Positions 5,469-13,659 of a DNA stretch of 21,281 nt are shown here, in pieces. The translations under genes and the position numbers were made by a program. A model generated the notes under the pieces. The model had not been told where the DNA came from, searched no databases, and saw only the letters and a list, made by a program, of their open reading frames with translations. Numbering within the stretch: position 1 is the stretch's first letter; the number at the start of each line of letters is the position of its first letter. Source of the DNA: JBLMZH01 sp050258715 (GTDB lineage Bacteria; Patescibacteriota; Doudnabacteria; UBA920; O2-02-FULL-48-8); assembly GCA_050258715.1 (NCBI GenBank), contig JBLMZH010000039.1, positions 1 to 21,281 of the forward strand, written 5' to 3'.

Positions 5469-6704
5469 TTAGATCCCGGGAACCGGGAAGTTCTTTGAAA
5501 AGCGCTTGACCTCTTCCTTGACCTTGCCGGCAACCGAAGGGTCAGTGATTACAGCCGCAATCCAAGAAGCGATTTTGCGCATTTCTTTTTCTTTCATGCC
5601 CCGGCTCGTGATGGCCGCGGTCCCGATCCTGATTCCTGACGGATCCAACGGCGGTCTTGGGTCATATGGAACCAAATTTTTGTTGACCACGATCCCCGCC
5701 TCCTCAAGCAGGCTCTGGGCTTGTTTACCTGTTCTGTTCTTGTTGGTTAAATCAATGAGCATGAGATGGTTGTCAGTTCCGTCGCTCACCAATTTAAAAC
5801 CGAAGTCCTGCAAGGCGTTGGCCAAGGCTTTGGAGTTGTCGATTATCTGCTGGGCATATTTCTTAAACGCCGGAGTGGTCGCTTCCTTCATGGCCACGCC
5901 GATTGCGGCAATGGTATTCATGTGCGGCCCGCCCTGCATGCCGGGGAAAACCGCCTTATCAATGGCGGACGCGAACCGGTCCTTGCACATGATTATCGCG
6001 GCCCTGGGGCCCCTTAAAGTTTTGTGGGTCGTGGAAGTGACAACGTCAAAAAAAGGAATTGGTGTCGGATGGGCCCGGCCCACAATGAGTCCGGCAATGT
6101 GCGAGATGTCGGCCATGGCAATAGCGCCGACCTTGTCCGCAATCTCCCGAAATTTTTTAAAATCAATCGTCCTCGGGTAAGCCGTATATCCTGAGATGAT
6201 AAGCTTGGGCTTGACCCGGTCAGCTATTTTCAAAATTTCCGTGTAATCCAGCCGGCCCGTTTTTCTGTTCACGGGATAATGTTCAAAATTGTAGGTCTTG
6301 CCTGAAAAATTTACGGGTGAGCCGTGGGTTAAATGCCCGCCGTGGGCCAAGTCCAGCGACAACACCCGGTCCTTGGGCTCAAGCAAGGCGGCAAACACTT
6401 CAAGGTTGGCCGGACTGCCCGAGTATGGCTGAACATTTACGTGCCAGTCGATGGGCAGGTCAAAAGCCTTGCGCACCCGTTCAATGGCCAGCTCTTCGAT
6501 CTTGTCGATTACTGAATTGCCGCCGTAATACCGCTTGTGCGGATAGCCTTCGGCATACTTGTCTGAAAGCACGGATCCCAGCGCTGTTAAAACCGCTTTC
6601 GAGCAATAATTCTCGGAAGCGATCAATTCCAGGACCTCGGCCGATCTTTTCCGCTCTTCCTGGATCAACTTATAAGTTTCCGCATCAGTTTGCTTTAGAT
6701 TCAT
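5469..6704 (-). CDS. glyA: Serine hydroxymethyltransferase
   Basis: PLP enzyme that interconverts serine and glycine while charging tetrahydrofolate with a one-carbon unit. The 411 residues are the typical bacterial length. Visible hallmarks are LIASENYCS near 28-35, the glycine-rich YAEGYPHKRYYGG (50-62), DISHIAGL (199-206) and the PLP lysine K228 in STTHKTLRGPR. The ATG at 6702-6704 lies inside the end of the MFS gene (20-base overlap), implying translational coupling. It shares the operon with methionyl- and leucyl-tRNA synthetases; the glycyl-tRNA synthetase gene is in the next operon, so its products feed translation and, through formyl-THF, initiator tRNA. No other folate gene is present in the window. 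Confidence 0.97.
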   Translation of the reverse strand: MNLKQTDAETYKLIQEERKRSAEVLELIASENYCSKAVLTALGSVLSDKYAEGYPHKRYYGGNSVIDKIEELAIERVRKAFDLPIDWHVNVQPYSGSPANLEVFAALLEPKDRVLSLDLAHGGHLTHGSPVNFSGKTYNFEHYPVNRKTGRLDYTEILKIADRVKPKLIISGYTAYPRTIDFKKFREIADKVGAIAMADISHIAGLIVGRAHPTPIPFFDVVTSTTHKTLRGPRAAIIMCKDRFASAIDKAVFPGMQGGPHMNTIAAIGVAMKEATTPAFKKYAQQIIDNSKALANALQDFGFKLVSDGTDNHLMLIDLTNKNRTGKQAQSLLEEAGIVVNKNLVPYDPRPPLDPSGIRIGTAAITSRGMKEKEMRKIASWIAAVITDPSVAGKVKEEVKRFSKNFPVPGI

Positions 6705-7860
6705 GTGGTTTTAAGAGCCCGTAAAGCATGGTCATAAGCCCGGCTAGTACGAACACAAGATAAATATTGTCGTTCGAATAAAGAAGAATGAGAATTCCGG
6801 CCAGCGCAGTCACGACCTTGCCCACGGCCAGGCTGAACTCGTAAAAAACCGCGTAGGCAATGGCGTGGTCCGGGCCTTCTTCGGCCGCCAGTTCGTAAGT
6901 TAAGGAAACTTCCGGAACGTGGACTAAGCCCCGCCCGGTCTTGGTCAAAACGTCAAACAGCACCACACCGACCGGACCGCGGGCAAAGACCCTGAAGACC
7001 CAGGTCAAACCGTAAAAGAAGGAGTTGCGCAATATCAGCCTGTGCTTCTCGAGCCGGTCAGAAACCCTTCCTATGTATAACATTATCACAGCCGCAGTCA
7101 GGCTAGCAAACGTCGCAATGGTGCCAACCCCCAGAAAATACGGGACAACCGCAAAGATATAAAGCGGCCAAAGGCTCATGAGCATCAGGTCCTCGGCATA
7201 TCCCCAGTACCCGAAAAAATTCGAAGGAAATTTTTTGAGGATCGCTTCGAAATTGGCAAGCTTAAAGTTGTGCCTGGGATGAATGTCCGGAGACTGAAAC
7301 AGCGGATACACCGCGGCAACCATTAAGGCCGACGCAATGGCAAACAGCGCGCCAAAACCGAGCGTGGCGCTAATGAGTCCGCCCAGCATCGGCCCGATGA
7401 TGGAAAAAACTTCGGTCAGAGAAAATAAAAATCCGACTTCCCGCCCGCGCTGAAACTTCATGGAAGCCAAGGCGACGTTCGAATTATAGGCCGGCCAAAA
7501 CAAGGCTTTTTGCGCTGAAAACAAAAACGGAGCCACGAAGAACAAGCTCGGATTGGCCTTAACGCTGTAAAGCGTCAGCCAGTACGCCACGTAAACCACG
7601 GACGAGATCAAAATCGAATGTTTGTATCCGATTTTGCTGGCGAGTTTGGCTCCGGGAAAAATGAGCAGGCAATAGCCGAAATAAACCAGAGCGTAATACC
7701 AAAGAATCCGCGACAAGCCGTAATGCAGGCTATAGAGGTAGATCGGCTCGAAAATGAAGATTAAAGCCAGGGCCAGAGAGTTTAAGGAAGCGAACCAATA
7801 AACTTCTTTTACCTCTTTGCCGACGTTGCGGCTGAAATAGTTGTAGTTCCAATGCAGCAT
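6685..7860 (-). CDS. Major facilitator superfamily transporter, substrate unknown
   Basis: A 391-residue inner-membrane protein with about eleven to twelve predicted hydrophobic helices. The loop between helices 2 and 3 carries GAKLASKIGYKHS, a degenerate form of the MFS signature, and a related IGRVSDRLEKHRL follows in the second half, as expected for the duplicated 6+6 fold. The substrate cannot be told. The ATG (7858-7860) lies 52 bases inside the end of tsaC, and its stop lies 20 bases inside the glyA start. The N-terminal residues WNYNYFSRNVGKEVKEVYW look like a genuine cytosolic lead-in to the first helix, and there is no later in-frame ATG before that helix, so the long overlap appears real. 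Confidence 0.85.
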   Translation of the reverse strand: MLHWNYNYFSRNVGKEVKEVYWFASLNSLALALIFIFEPIYLYSLHYGLSRILWYYALVYFGYCLLIFPGAKLASKIGYKHSILISSVVYVAYWLTLYSVKANPSLFFVAPFLFSAQKALFWPAYNSNVALASMKFQRGREVGFLFSLTEVFSIIGPMLGGLISATLGFGALFAIASALMVAAVYPLFQSPDIHPRHNFKLANFEAILKKFPSNFFGYWGYAEDLMLMSLWPLYIFAVVPYFLGVGTIATFASLTAAVIMLYIGRVSDRLEKHRLILRNSFFYGLTWVFRVFARGPVGVVLFDVLTKTGRGLVHVPEVSLTYELAAEEGPDHAIAYAVFYEFSLAVGKVVTALAGILILLYSNDNIYLVFVLAGLMTMLYGLLKPHESKAN

Positions 7861-8468
7861 TTGATTTTTTGTTTGATTTCAGAAAATGGGATTGGGCCCT
7901 CACGCACCAATTGTATCTGATTTTTATCGATTGCGACAATGGTGGAGGGTTGAATCTTTTTAAGTTTCCCGCCGTCCAGATAAAAATCCGGCTTTAATTC
8001 AGCTTTGGCAAAATCTTTCTTTACGTCCGCAACCGAGTAGGAAGCGGGATGGCCGGTCAAATTCGCGGAAGTCGCGGTTATCGGCCGATTTAAAGCCTTG
8101 GCTAATGCTAAAGCCGTCTTATTATTAGGATTCCTGATTCCCAGCGTTCCGCCCCCGGCTCCCAAAACTTTCCAGATCTTGGCTTTTGATCGAACTGTTA
8201 AGACCAGAGTTAAAGGGCCGGGCCAATAATCTTTCACTAAGACTTTCGCCGATTTCGGGAAATGGACGATCTTAGCCGCTTGGCGAATATTCGGAAAAAT
8301 TACCAGCTCCGGCTTTGGGTGTTTGATTGCCTTAATTCGGTAAAGGTGGCTGACAGCTTTGGGATTTGTCGCGTCAACAGCCAGGCCATAGGCGGTATCC
8401 GTAGGGAAAACCACTGCCCCGCCTTTCTTAAGAACAGCCGCTGCTTTGTGGATTTGGTCGTCCGTCAT
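7809..8468 (-). CDS. tsaC: YrdC/Sua5-family L-threonylcarbamoyl-AMP synthase
   Basis: Catalyses formation of threonylcarbamoyl-adenylate from threonine, bicarbonate and ATP, the first step of the t6A37 modification of ANN-decoding tRNAs. The 219 residues hold a single YrdC domain without the Sua5 C-terminal domain. Motifs seen are FPTDTAYGL near the start, LGIRNPNN, TSANLTGHPAS, PSTIVAID and VREG. The usual K-x-R nucleotide-binding motif reads KAIKHPKP, so the arginine appears to be isoleucine, which is odd for a catalytic TsaC. The final approximately 17 residues (CCIGTTTISAATSAKR region) are encoded over the start of the MFS gene and may be an added tail. It lies 8 bases downstream of leuS. 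The function call is by family; a YciO-like role is the main alternative. Confidence 0.85.
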   Translation of the reverse strand: MTDDQIHKAAAVLKKGGAVVFPTDTAYGLAVDATNPKAVSHLYRIKAIKHPKPELVIFPNIRQAAKIVHFPKSAKVLVKDYWPGPLTLVLTVRSKAKIWKVLGAGGGTLGIRNPNNKTALALAKALNRPITATSANLTGHPASYSVADVKKDFAKAELKPDFYLDGGKLKKIQPSTIVAIDKNQIQLVREGPIPFSEIKQKIKCCIGTTTISAATSAKR

Positions 8469-8476
8469 TTTTTCGC

Positions 8477-10852
8477 CTATTTCAGGACAAAGTTGATCAG
8501 CTTGTCTGGAATGAAGATCTCTTTGATGATCTCGCGCCCGGCCAAATGCTTGTTTAAGCCAGGATCAAGAAGAATCATTTTCTTAAGTTCGTCTTTGTTG
8601 GTTCCCGGAACGACAGTCACCGTCCCACGTGTCTTGCCCATCACCTGAACCACCACGGAAATCTCGGTCTGTTTGATCAGATTCGCGTCAAAAGACGGCC
8701 AGGATTGTTTGTGGATAGAATCGGTGCGCCCTAGCATGTGCCAGAGCTCTTCGGTTATGTGCGGGGCAAACGGCGACAAAAGGATCAGAAATTTTCCATA
8801 ATCGTCCCGGCTCATTTCCGCGTTTTGGTTTAAAAATTCCATGAAGCTTGAAACAGCCGTATTGTACTTAGCACCTTCAATGTCATCAGTCACCTTCTTG
8901 ATGAGCTTATGCAAATTTGGGTTGTCTTGGCCCGGTTCGAACTTCTCACCGAACCGAAACACGCGCTCTAAAAATCTCTGAGTGCCGACAATGCCGCTCG
9001 TGCTCCAAGGCTTGGCGTCTTCGATCGGGCCCATGAACATTTCATAAAGCCTGAAAGAGTCAGCGCCGTATTCCTCAAGCACTCCGTCAGGATTGATGAC
9101 ATTGCCGCGGCTCTTGCTCATTTTCTCCCCGTCCGGGCCCAAGATCAGTCCTTGGTTGCGAAGCTTCAAGAAAGGCTCCCTTTGCAAAAACGACTCTTTG
9201 GGCAAAAGATCCATGTCCAAAAGCGCTTTCGTAATGAAGCGCGAATACAGCAGGTGCAACACCGCGTGCTCAGCGCCTCCTTGATAAACATCAACAGGCA
9301 GCCATTTCTTCAGCTCTTCTTGGGATGCGAATTGCTCATTATCTTTCTGGTCGGCGTATCTTAAGTAATACCAGGACGAATCAACGAATGTGTCCATGGT
9401 GTCAGCGTCGCGCCTGGCCGGCTCGTTGCAGACCGGACACTTCACTTCGTGAAATTCTTTGGAATAGGCCAGCGGGGACTCGCCCGTCGGCTTGAAATCA
9501 ACGTCAGTGGGAAGTTTTACCGGCAACTGCTCCTCGGGCACGGGCTGCATACCGCATTTTTCACAGTAAATAATAGGAATAGGCGCGCCCCAATAACGCT
9601 GCCTCGATACCAGCCAGTCGCGCAATTTGTATTGGATCGTTTCTCGCCCGAAATCAGCCGCAATATGGCTTAAGGCTTCCTTTGAGGAAAGTCCGGTATA
9701 TTCGCCGGAATTCACCACGATTCCTTCGCCGACATACAAAGGCTTATCAGTTTCTGATTTTGAGGCTTCTCCGGCCGGCATTACAACCTCGACGATCGGC
9801 AAATCGTATTTTTTGGCGAATTCGTAATCGCGTTCGTCGTGCGCGGGCACGGCCATAATCGCGCCAGTGCCGTAGGTCGACAAAACATAATCCGCAATCC
9901 AGATCGGAATCGGTTTTTCCGTGGCGGGATTTATGGCAAACGCTCCGATAAACACGCCTGATTTGGTCTTATCAAGCGCTATGCGCTCGAGCTCGGTTTT
10001 TTTCCTGGCCTGCTCGACATATTCTTTCACGGTCTGCTGCTGTTCAGGGGTTGTAATCTTTGAAACCAGCTCGTGTTCGGGTGCTAACACCATGTAGGTT
10101 GCGCCGAACAACGTGTCGGGCCTGGTCGTAAAAACTTCGATCGCCTCTTTTGAGTTCTCGATGAAAAATTTGAGCCTTGCGCCTTCGCTCTTACCGATCC
10201 AGTTGCGCTGCATCTGCTTGATGGCGTCCGGCCAGTCCAGTTGATCAAGCCCGGAAAGCAGTTCCTCGGCATAGTCGGTGATCTTAAAAAACCATTGGGA
10301 CAAAAGTTTTTGCACCACAACCGTGCCGCAGCGCTCGCAGCAGCCGTTGATGACCTGCTCGTTGGCCAGGACAGTTTGGTCCTTCGGGCACCAGTTGACG
10401 AAGGCTTCTTTTTTATAAGCCAAACCTTGTTTGTAAAGTTTTAAAAACAGCCACTGCGTCCACTTGTAATATTCAGGCGAAGACGTGTCGACTTCCCTTG
10501 CCCAGTCATATGAAAGGCCGATGGATTTCAGCTGCTCGCGAAAACGATTGATGTTTTTCGCCGTTGAATCCTGCGGCCGAATTCCATTTTTAATGGCATA
10601 ATTTTCCGCAGGCAAACCAAAAGCGTCCCAGCCCATCGGATGCAAAACGTCAAACCCCTTTAGCCTGCTGTAGCGGGAAAAAATATCGGTGGCAATATAG
10701 CCCACAGGATGGCCGACATGCAGCCCCGCTCCCGAAGGATATGGAAACATATCAAGAATATATTTTTTGTTCTTGGGCTGTTCCGGGGTTTTATAAAGCC
10801 CTTGGTCCTCCCAAATCTTTTGCCATTTTTTGTCGATTTCTTGGTTATACAT
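8477..10852 (-). CDS. leuS: Leucyl-tRNA synthetase
   Basis: Class Ia synthetase that charges tRNA-Leu and edits mischarged products. The 791 residues are somewhat shorter than the approximately 860 of E. coli LeuRS. In order: the HIGH motif as HVGH (45-48) after FPYPSGAGL, a cysteine-bearing insert (NWCPKDQ, then CCERCG), the CP1 editing domain with TTRPDTLFGATY and GTGAIMAVPAHDERD, a second zinc-like CEKCG/CPVC pair, and KMSKSRGN around residue 576. The C-terminal anticodon-binding and closing domains are present in short form. It starts 5 bases downstream of the tatD stop. The tRNA-Leu(CAA) encoded downstream in this window would be one of its substrates. Confidence 0.97.
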   Translation of the reverse strand: MYNQEIDKKWQKIWEDQGLYKTPEQPKNKKYILDMFPYPSGAGLHVGHPVGYIATDIFSRYSRLKGFDVLHPMGWDAFGLPAENYAIKNGIRPQDSTAKNINRFREQLKSIGLSYDWAREVDTSSPEYYKWTQWLFLKLYKQGLAYKKEAFVNWCPKDQTVLANEQVINGCCERCGTVVVQKLLSQWFFKITDYAEELLSGLDQLDWPDAIKQMQRNWIGKSEGARLKFFIENSKEAIEVFTTRPDTLFGATYMVLAPEHELVSKITTPEQQQTVKEYVEQARKKTELERIALDKTKSGVFIGAFAINPATEKPIPIWIADYVLSTYGTGAIMAVPAHDERDYEFAKKYDLPIVEVVMPAGEASKSETDKPLYVGEGIVVNSGEYTGLSSKEALSHIAADFGRETIQYKLRDWLVSRQRYWGAPIPIIYCEKCGMQPVPEEQLPVKLPTDVDFKPTGESPLAYSKEFHEVKCPVCNEPARRDADTMDTFVDSSWYYLRYADQKDNEQFASQEELKKWLPVDVYQGGAEHAVLHLLYSRFITKALLDMDLLPKESFLQREPFLKLRNQGLILGPDGEKMSKSRGNVINPDGVLEEYGADSFRLYEMFMGPIEDAKPWSTSGIVGTQRFLERVFRFGEKFEPGQDNPNLHKLIKKVTDDIEGAKYNTAVSSFMEFLNQNAEMSRDDYGKFLILLSPFAPHITEELWHMLGRTDSIHKQSWPSFDANLIKQTEISVVVQVMGKTRGTVTVVPGTNKDELKKMILLDPGLNKHLAGREIIKEIFIPDKLINFVLK

Positions 10853-10857
10853 AAAAA

Positions 10858-11679
10858 TTAGTCCTTTATTCCGTAAATCTTTTTGGCATTCTCAACGGTT
10901 TGGTTGCCCATTTCATCCGTACTCATTCCTTTGATTTGAGCGATCCGCTCGGTCGTGTACTTCACATAAGCCGGTTCGTTGCGCTTGCCGCGATAAGGAG
11001 CGGGAGCTAAGTACGGGGCGTCAGTCTCGGCCAGGATCCGGTCAAGCGGCGTATTTTTTACAACTTCCGCGATCCTTCCGGTCTTGTCGAACATAAGGAT
11101 CGCGTTAAATGCCAGATAGAACCCAAGGTCCAAAAATCTTTTGCCAGTGTTCCAATCAGAAGTGAAGGAATGGATGATGGCAGGCTTCCCCTGGTATTCG
11201 GCTTTCATGATCTCAATTAAGTCTTCATAAGCGTCGCGGCAATGGATGATCGCAGGCAGCGAGTGTTTCTTGGCGAAATTCAGCTGAGCGACGAAAGCCT
11301 GCTTCTGTTTTCTTTTATATTCCTCTTGGCCTTCCTCTGGCATCCGGAAATATTCCAATCCGCATTCGCCAACTGCCACAACCTTGGGTCCAAGCAGTTT
11401 CTCATAAACCTGTTCGTCAAAATGCTCCTCGCGGGACATGAAATGACTGTCTTCTTCCTCGACCATTTGCCTTGATGTTTGCAAGGGATGCAGACCGATC
11501 GAACAATAAACGCCCTTTTCGTAGCGATTTGCAGTCTCAACCGCTGATTTTGAAGTCGACGCCTGGCTTCCGACAGTGACCATCCCCACTCCTTCTTCCA
11601 GGCTTCGCTTTATGACCTCGTCAGAATCGTTCTTGTAATCAATGAAGTTGACGTGGCAATGACTGTCGAAAAATTTCAT
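10858..11679 (-). CDS. tatD: TatD-family metal-dependent deoxyribonuclease
   Basis: TIM-barrel hydrolase of the TatD/YcfH family, associated with 3'-5' exonuclease activity and DNA repair or turnover. The 273 residues show the family's metal-binding landmarks: FDSHCHVNF at the N-terminus (H7 and H9), VAVGECGLEYF, IIHCRDAYED, IIHSFTSDW and the late aspartate in LAETDAPYLAP. Its ATG overlaps the metG stop as ATGA (4 bases), so the two are translationally coupled; metG-tatD adjacency is common across bacteria. An insertion of about 20 acidic residues (VEEEDSHFMSREEHFDEQVYE) before the GECGLE motif is longer than in typical YcfH proteins. Confidence 0.95.
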   Translation of the reverse strand: MKFFDSHCHVNFIDYKNDSDEVIKRSLEEGVGMVTVGSQASTSKSAVETANRYEKGVYCSIGLHPLQTSRQMVEEEDSHFMSREEHFDEQVYEKLLGPKVVAVGECGLEYFRMPEEGQEEYKRKQKQAFVAQLNFAKKHSLPAIIHCRDAYEDLIEIMKAEYQGKPAIIHSFTSDWNTGKRFLDLGFYLAFNAILMFDKTGRIAEVVKNTPLDRILAETDAPYLAPAPYRGKRNEPAYVKYTTERIAQIKGMSTDEMGNQTVENAKKIYGIKD

Positions 11680-13115
11680 GGCAAGCGGGCGAACAAAGGT
11701 TCGGACTTAACGATCTTTTCCGACGATTCCAAATGCTTTCTGATCTTGTCCGCGGTCTCCGGCATTATCGGGGCCAGCCTTGAGGACAAATCGTAAAGCA
11801 GCGCCACAAGATTAATCAAAAGTTCCTCGACCTTCTTGGGCTCGGTTTTGAAAAGTTCCCACGGCTTGGCTTTGTCGATAAGCTGGTTGGCCCAGGTCAC
11901 AGCCTCCCAGATTTTGACCAAGCCTTCGGAAAATTCGAGATTGAGAAAATCCTCGGTCGCGGCCGATACGTCCTTGGGTGAAGCCACAAATTCCTTGATG
12001 TCCCCGTCCATATATTTTTCCACCATGTTCGTGACTCTGGAGAAAAGATTTCCCAGACCGTTGGCCAAATCATATTTATATCGGGCCGCCATTTTGTCCT
12101 CGCTGATGTCCCCGTCCGAACCGAACGGCACTTCGCGCAGCAAAAAATAACGCACGGCGTCCGGCCCGTACTTCTCAACCCAAATTTCCGGGTCAATGAC
12201 GTTGCCCAATGACTTGCCCATTTTCTGCCCGTTGATCGTGAAGAATCCGTGGGCGAAAACTTCCTTCGGCAAAGGCATGCCGACGGCCTTAAGCAGCGCC
12301 GGCCAAATAATGCAGTGAAATTTGATGATGTCCTTGCCCATCAAATGGAGGTCAGCCGGCCAAAATCGCTCGAACTTTTCCTTGTCCGTCCCAAAGCCGA
12401 TGCCGGAACAATAATTGAACAAGGCTTCCACCCAGACGTAGACCGTTTGATCCTTGTCCCACGGCAAAGGAATGCCCCATTTGACGTTCGGTCTTGATAT
12501 GGCAATATCTTCGAGCCCTTGTTTGATGAACGACAATACCTCGTTCTTGCGGCTTTCGGGTCTGATCTTGAAACTTCCCGAACTTATTTCTTCCTTAAGG
12601 ATTTCCCCGTAATCCGAAAGCTTAAAGAACCAATTTTTTTCCTTGAGCATCTGCGGCGCGGCGTTGTGGTCGGGGCAAAGCCCGTTTACCAAATCGGATT
12701 CTTTGATAAAAGCTTCGTGCCCTTCGCAGTAAAGCCCTGAGTATTCGCCCTCGTAGATCTTTCCCGAATCTTTCAAACTTTTTAGAAACGATTCGACGGC
12801 TTTGATGTGGCGGTCTTGGGTTGTGCGGATGAAATCGTCCGGCGCCACTTCCAGCTCGTCCCAGACCATGGAAAACTTGGCGGATATCTCGTCGGCGAAT
12901 TCCTGCTCGGAAAGGCCGGCCTGAGAAGCGGCCCGCGCGATCTTGGATCCGTGCTCGTCAGTCCCCGTCAAAAAAAAGACGTCATGCCCCATCTGCCGGT
13001 GCAGGCGCGCCAAAACATCAGCCACGATGGTGGTATAGGAAGACCCGATGTGCGGCTTGTCATTGACGTAGTAGATCGGGGTCGTAACGTAAAATTTTTC
13101 CGGCTTTTCTTCCAT
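11676..13115 (-). CDS. metG: Methionyl-tRNA synthetase, without C-terminal tRNA-binding domain
   Basis: Charges tRNA-Met for initiation and elongation. The 479 residues contain a Rossmann catalytic domain with HIGS (22-25), TGTDEHG (50-56), a zinc-knuckle insert with C130-x2-H133 and C147-x2-H150, and a KMGKS signature loop (298-302, a variant of KMSKS), followed by the helical anticodon domain ending near 479. The EMAP/Trbp111-like dimerisation domain found in many MetRS proteins is absent. The start ATG (13113-13115) has a GAAGGA ribosome site about six bases upstream and a promoter beyond. It is the first gene of the nine-gene operon reaching to 1850. Confidence 0.97.
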   Translation of the reverse strand: MEEKPEKFYVTTPIYYVNDKPHIGSSYTTIVADVLARLHRQMGHDVFFLTGTDEHGSKIARAASQAGLSEQEFADEISAKFSMVWDELEVAPDDFIRTTQDRHIKAVESFLKSLKDSGKIYEGEYSGLYCEGHEAFIKESDLVNGLCPDHNAAPQMLKEKNWFFKLSDYGEILKEEISSGSFKIRPESRKNEVLSFIKQGLEDIAISRPNVKWGIPLPWDKDQTVYVWVEALFNYCSGIGFGTDKEKFERFWPADLHLMGKDIIKFHCIIWPALLKAVGMPLPKEVFAHGFFTINGQKMGKSLGNVIDPEIWVEKYGPDAVRYFLLREVPFGSDGDISEDKMAARYKYDLANGLGNLFSRVTNMVEKYMDGDIKEFVASPKDVSAATEDFLNLEFSEGLVKIWEAVTWANQLIDKAKPWELFKTEPKKVEELLINLVALLYDLSSRLAPIMPETADKIRKHLESSEKIVKSEPLFARLP

Positions 13116-13150
13116 AAATTTCCTTCAACTTTAAAGCAATAAGCCCGTCA

Positions 13151-13159
13151 ATTATAACA
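13151..13159 (-). promoter_or_regulatory. Extended -10 promoter of the metG operon
   Basis: Minus-strand TGTTATAAT, with the perfect -10 TATAAT at 13151-13156 and the extended TG at 13158-13159. No convincing -35 is visible. The predicted leader is about 29 bases and contains the GAAGGA ribosome site. It diverges from the plus-strand promoter at 13185-13212, with only 28 bases between the nearest elements. Confidence 0.6.
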
Positions 13160-13184
13160 TAAAGCTCCGGTTTCCGCCCGCGGT

Positions 13185-13212
13185 TTGCATGCTCGCGCAA
13201 TTGGTCTATAAT
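13185..13212 (+). promoter_or_regulatory. Promoter of the lone plus-strand gene
   Basis: -35 TTGCAT (13185-13190) and a perfect -10 TATAAT (13207-13212) with a 16-base spacer; reading TTTGCA as the -35 gives 17. The start would be near 13219, giving a leader of about 25 bases that contains AGGAGG (13234-13239), four bases before the ATG. Confidence 0.75.
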
Positions 13213-13243
13213 GAACACAACCTAAGCTTCCAGAGGAGGACTC

Positions 13244-13588
13244 ATGAATTCCTTCGGCCGCCACCGAATCGAGATCGCTCGCTTGAGCGGAGAAGTGATT
13301 GACCCGGCTTTGGTCCAGCGCGACGTCCTCGCCGCCCTCGGATTGCCTGAGAGTTCCATTGCCGGCAACCTGCTGGTGGATGTCAGATCGGACGAGACTG
13401 GGGGCGTTGTCCTCGCTCTTGACCCCTCGTTCTTCGAAGCGAAGTTCGGGATCGGTTACGTCCGCCAACTCGCCTGCCTTCTGATCATGACCTACGAGGT
13501 CGACATCATCAGGATCCGCCTCCACGAAATCCACGAGCCCTCCCGGCCCTTGACGGCAACTGTCGAAGAAAGACGAAGGAGCGCCTGA
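13244..13588 (+). CDS. Lone plus-strand gene, 114-residue protein of unknown function
   Basis: The only plus-strand gene in the window. The protein (MNSFGRHRIEIARLSGEV...) reads as a soluble alpha/beta domain: an N-terminal strand-like stretch, ALVQRDVLAALGLPESS helix, NLLVDVRS and GGVVLALDPSFFEAKFG, a hydrophobic helix (YVRQLACLLIMTYEVD), then a basic, probably flexible tail ending EERRRSA. No signal peptide, membrane helix or known motif is seen, and I do not recognise the family. Support for a real gene is strong: -35/-10, a consensus AGGAGG and an intrinsic terminator all fit. Codon choice is distinctly GC-rich (GTC, GAC, CTC, CGC, ATC) compared with the AT-leaning neighbours, which may mean a different origin or high expression. 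The overlapping minus-strand reading at 13148-13534 is its shadow. Confidence 0.8.
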   Translation: MNSFGRHRIEIARLSGEVIDPALVQRDVLAALGLPESSIAGNLLVDVRSDETGGVVLALDPSFFEAKFGIGYVRQLACLLIMTYEVDIIRIRLHEIHEPSRPLTATVEERRRSA

Positions 13589-13611
13589 ACCTCTTCAGTC
13601 AACAGGAATTC

Positions 13612-13655
13612 AAAAAACCCCGCCAGCAACGTTTTGCCGGCGGGGTCGTTTTTTT
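13612..13655. terminator. Bidirectional intrinsic terminator
   Basis: A strong stem: CCCCGCC (13618-13624) with GGCGGGG (13639-13645), extended past one A-C mismatch by GCAA (13626-13629) with TTGC (13634-13637). Seven T follow at 13649-13655 for the plus-strand gene, and six A precede at 13612-13617, giving a T-tract for minus-strand RNA. It therefore ends both the lone plus gene and the glyS-to-AI-2E operon. Confidence 0.9.
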
Positions 13656-13659
13656 AAAC

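Noticed and set aside
13148..13534. 128-codon minus-strand frame over the lone plus gene
   Set aside because: The plus-strand frame has promoter, Shine-Dalgarno and terminator in the right order; the minus frame would overlap the metG promoter and has none of these.
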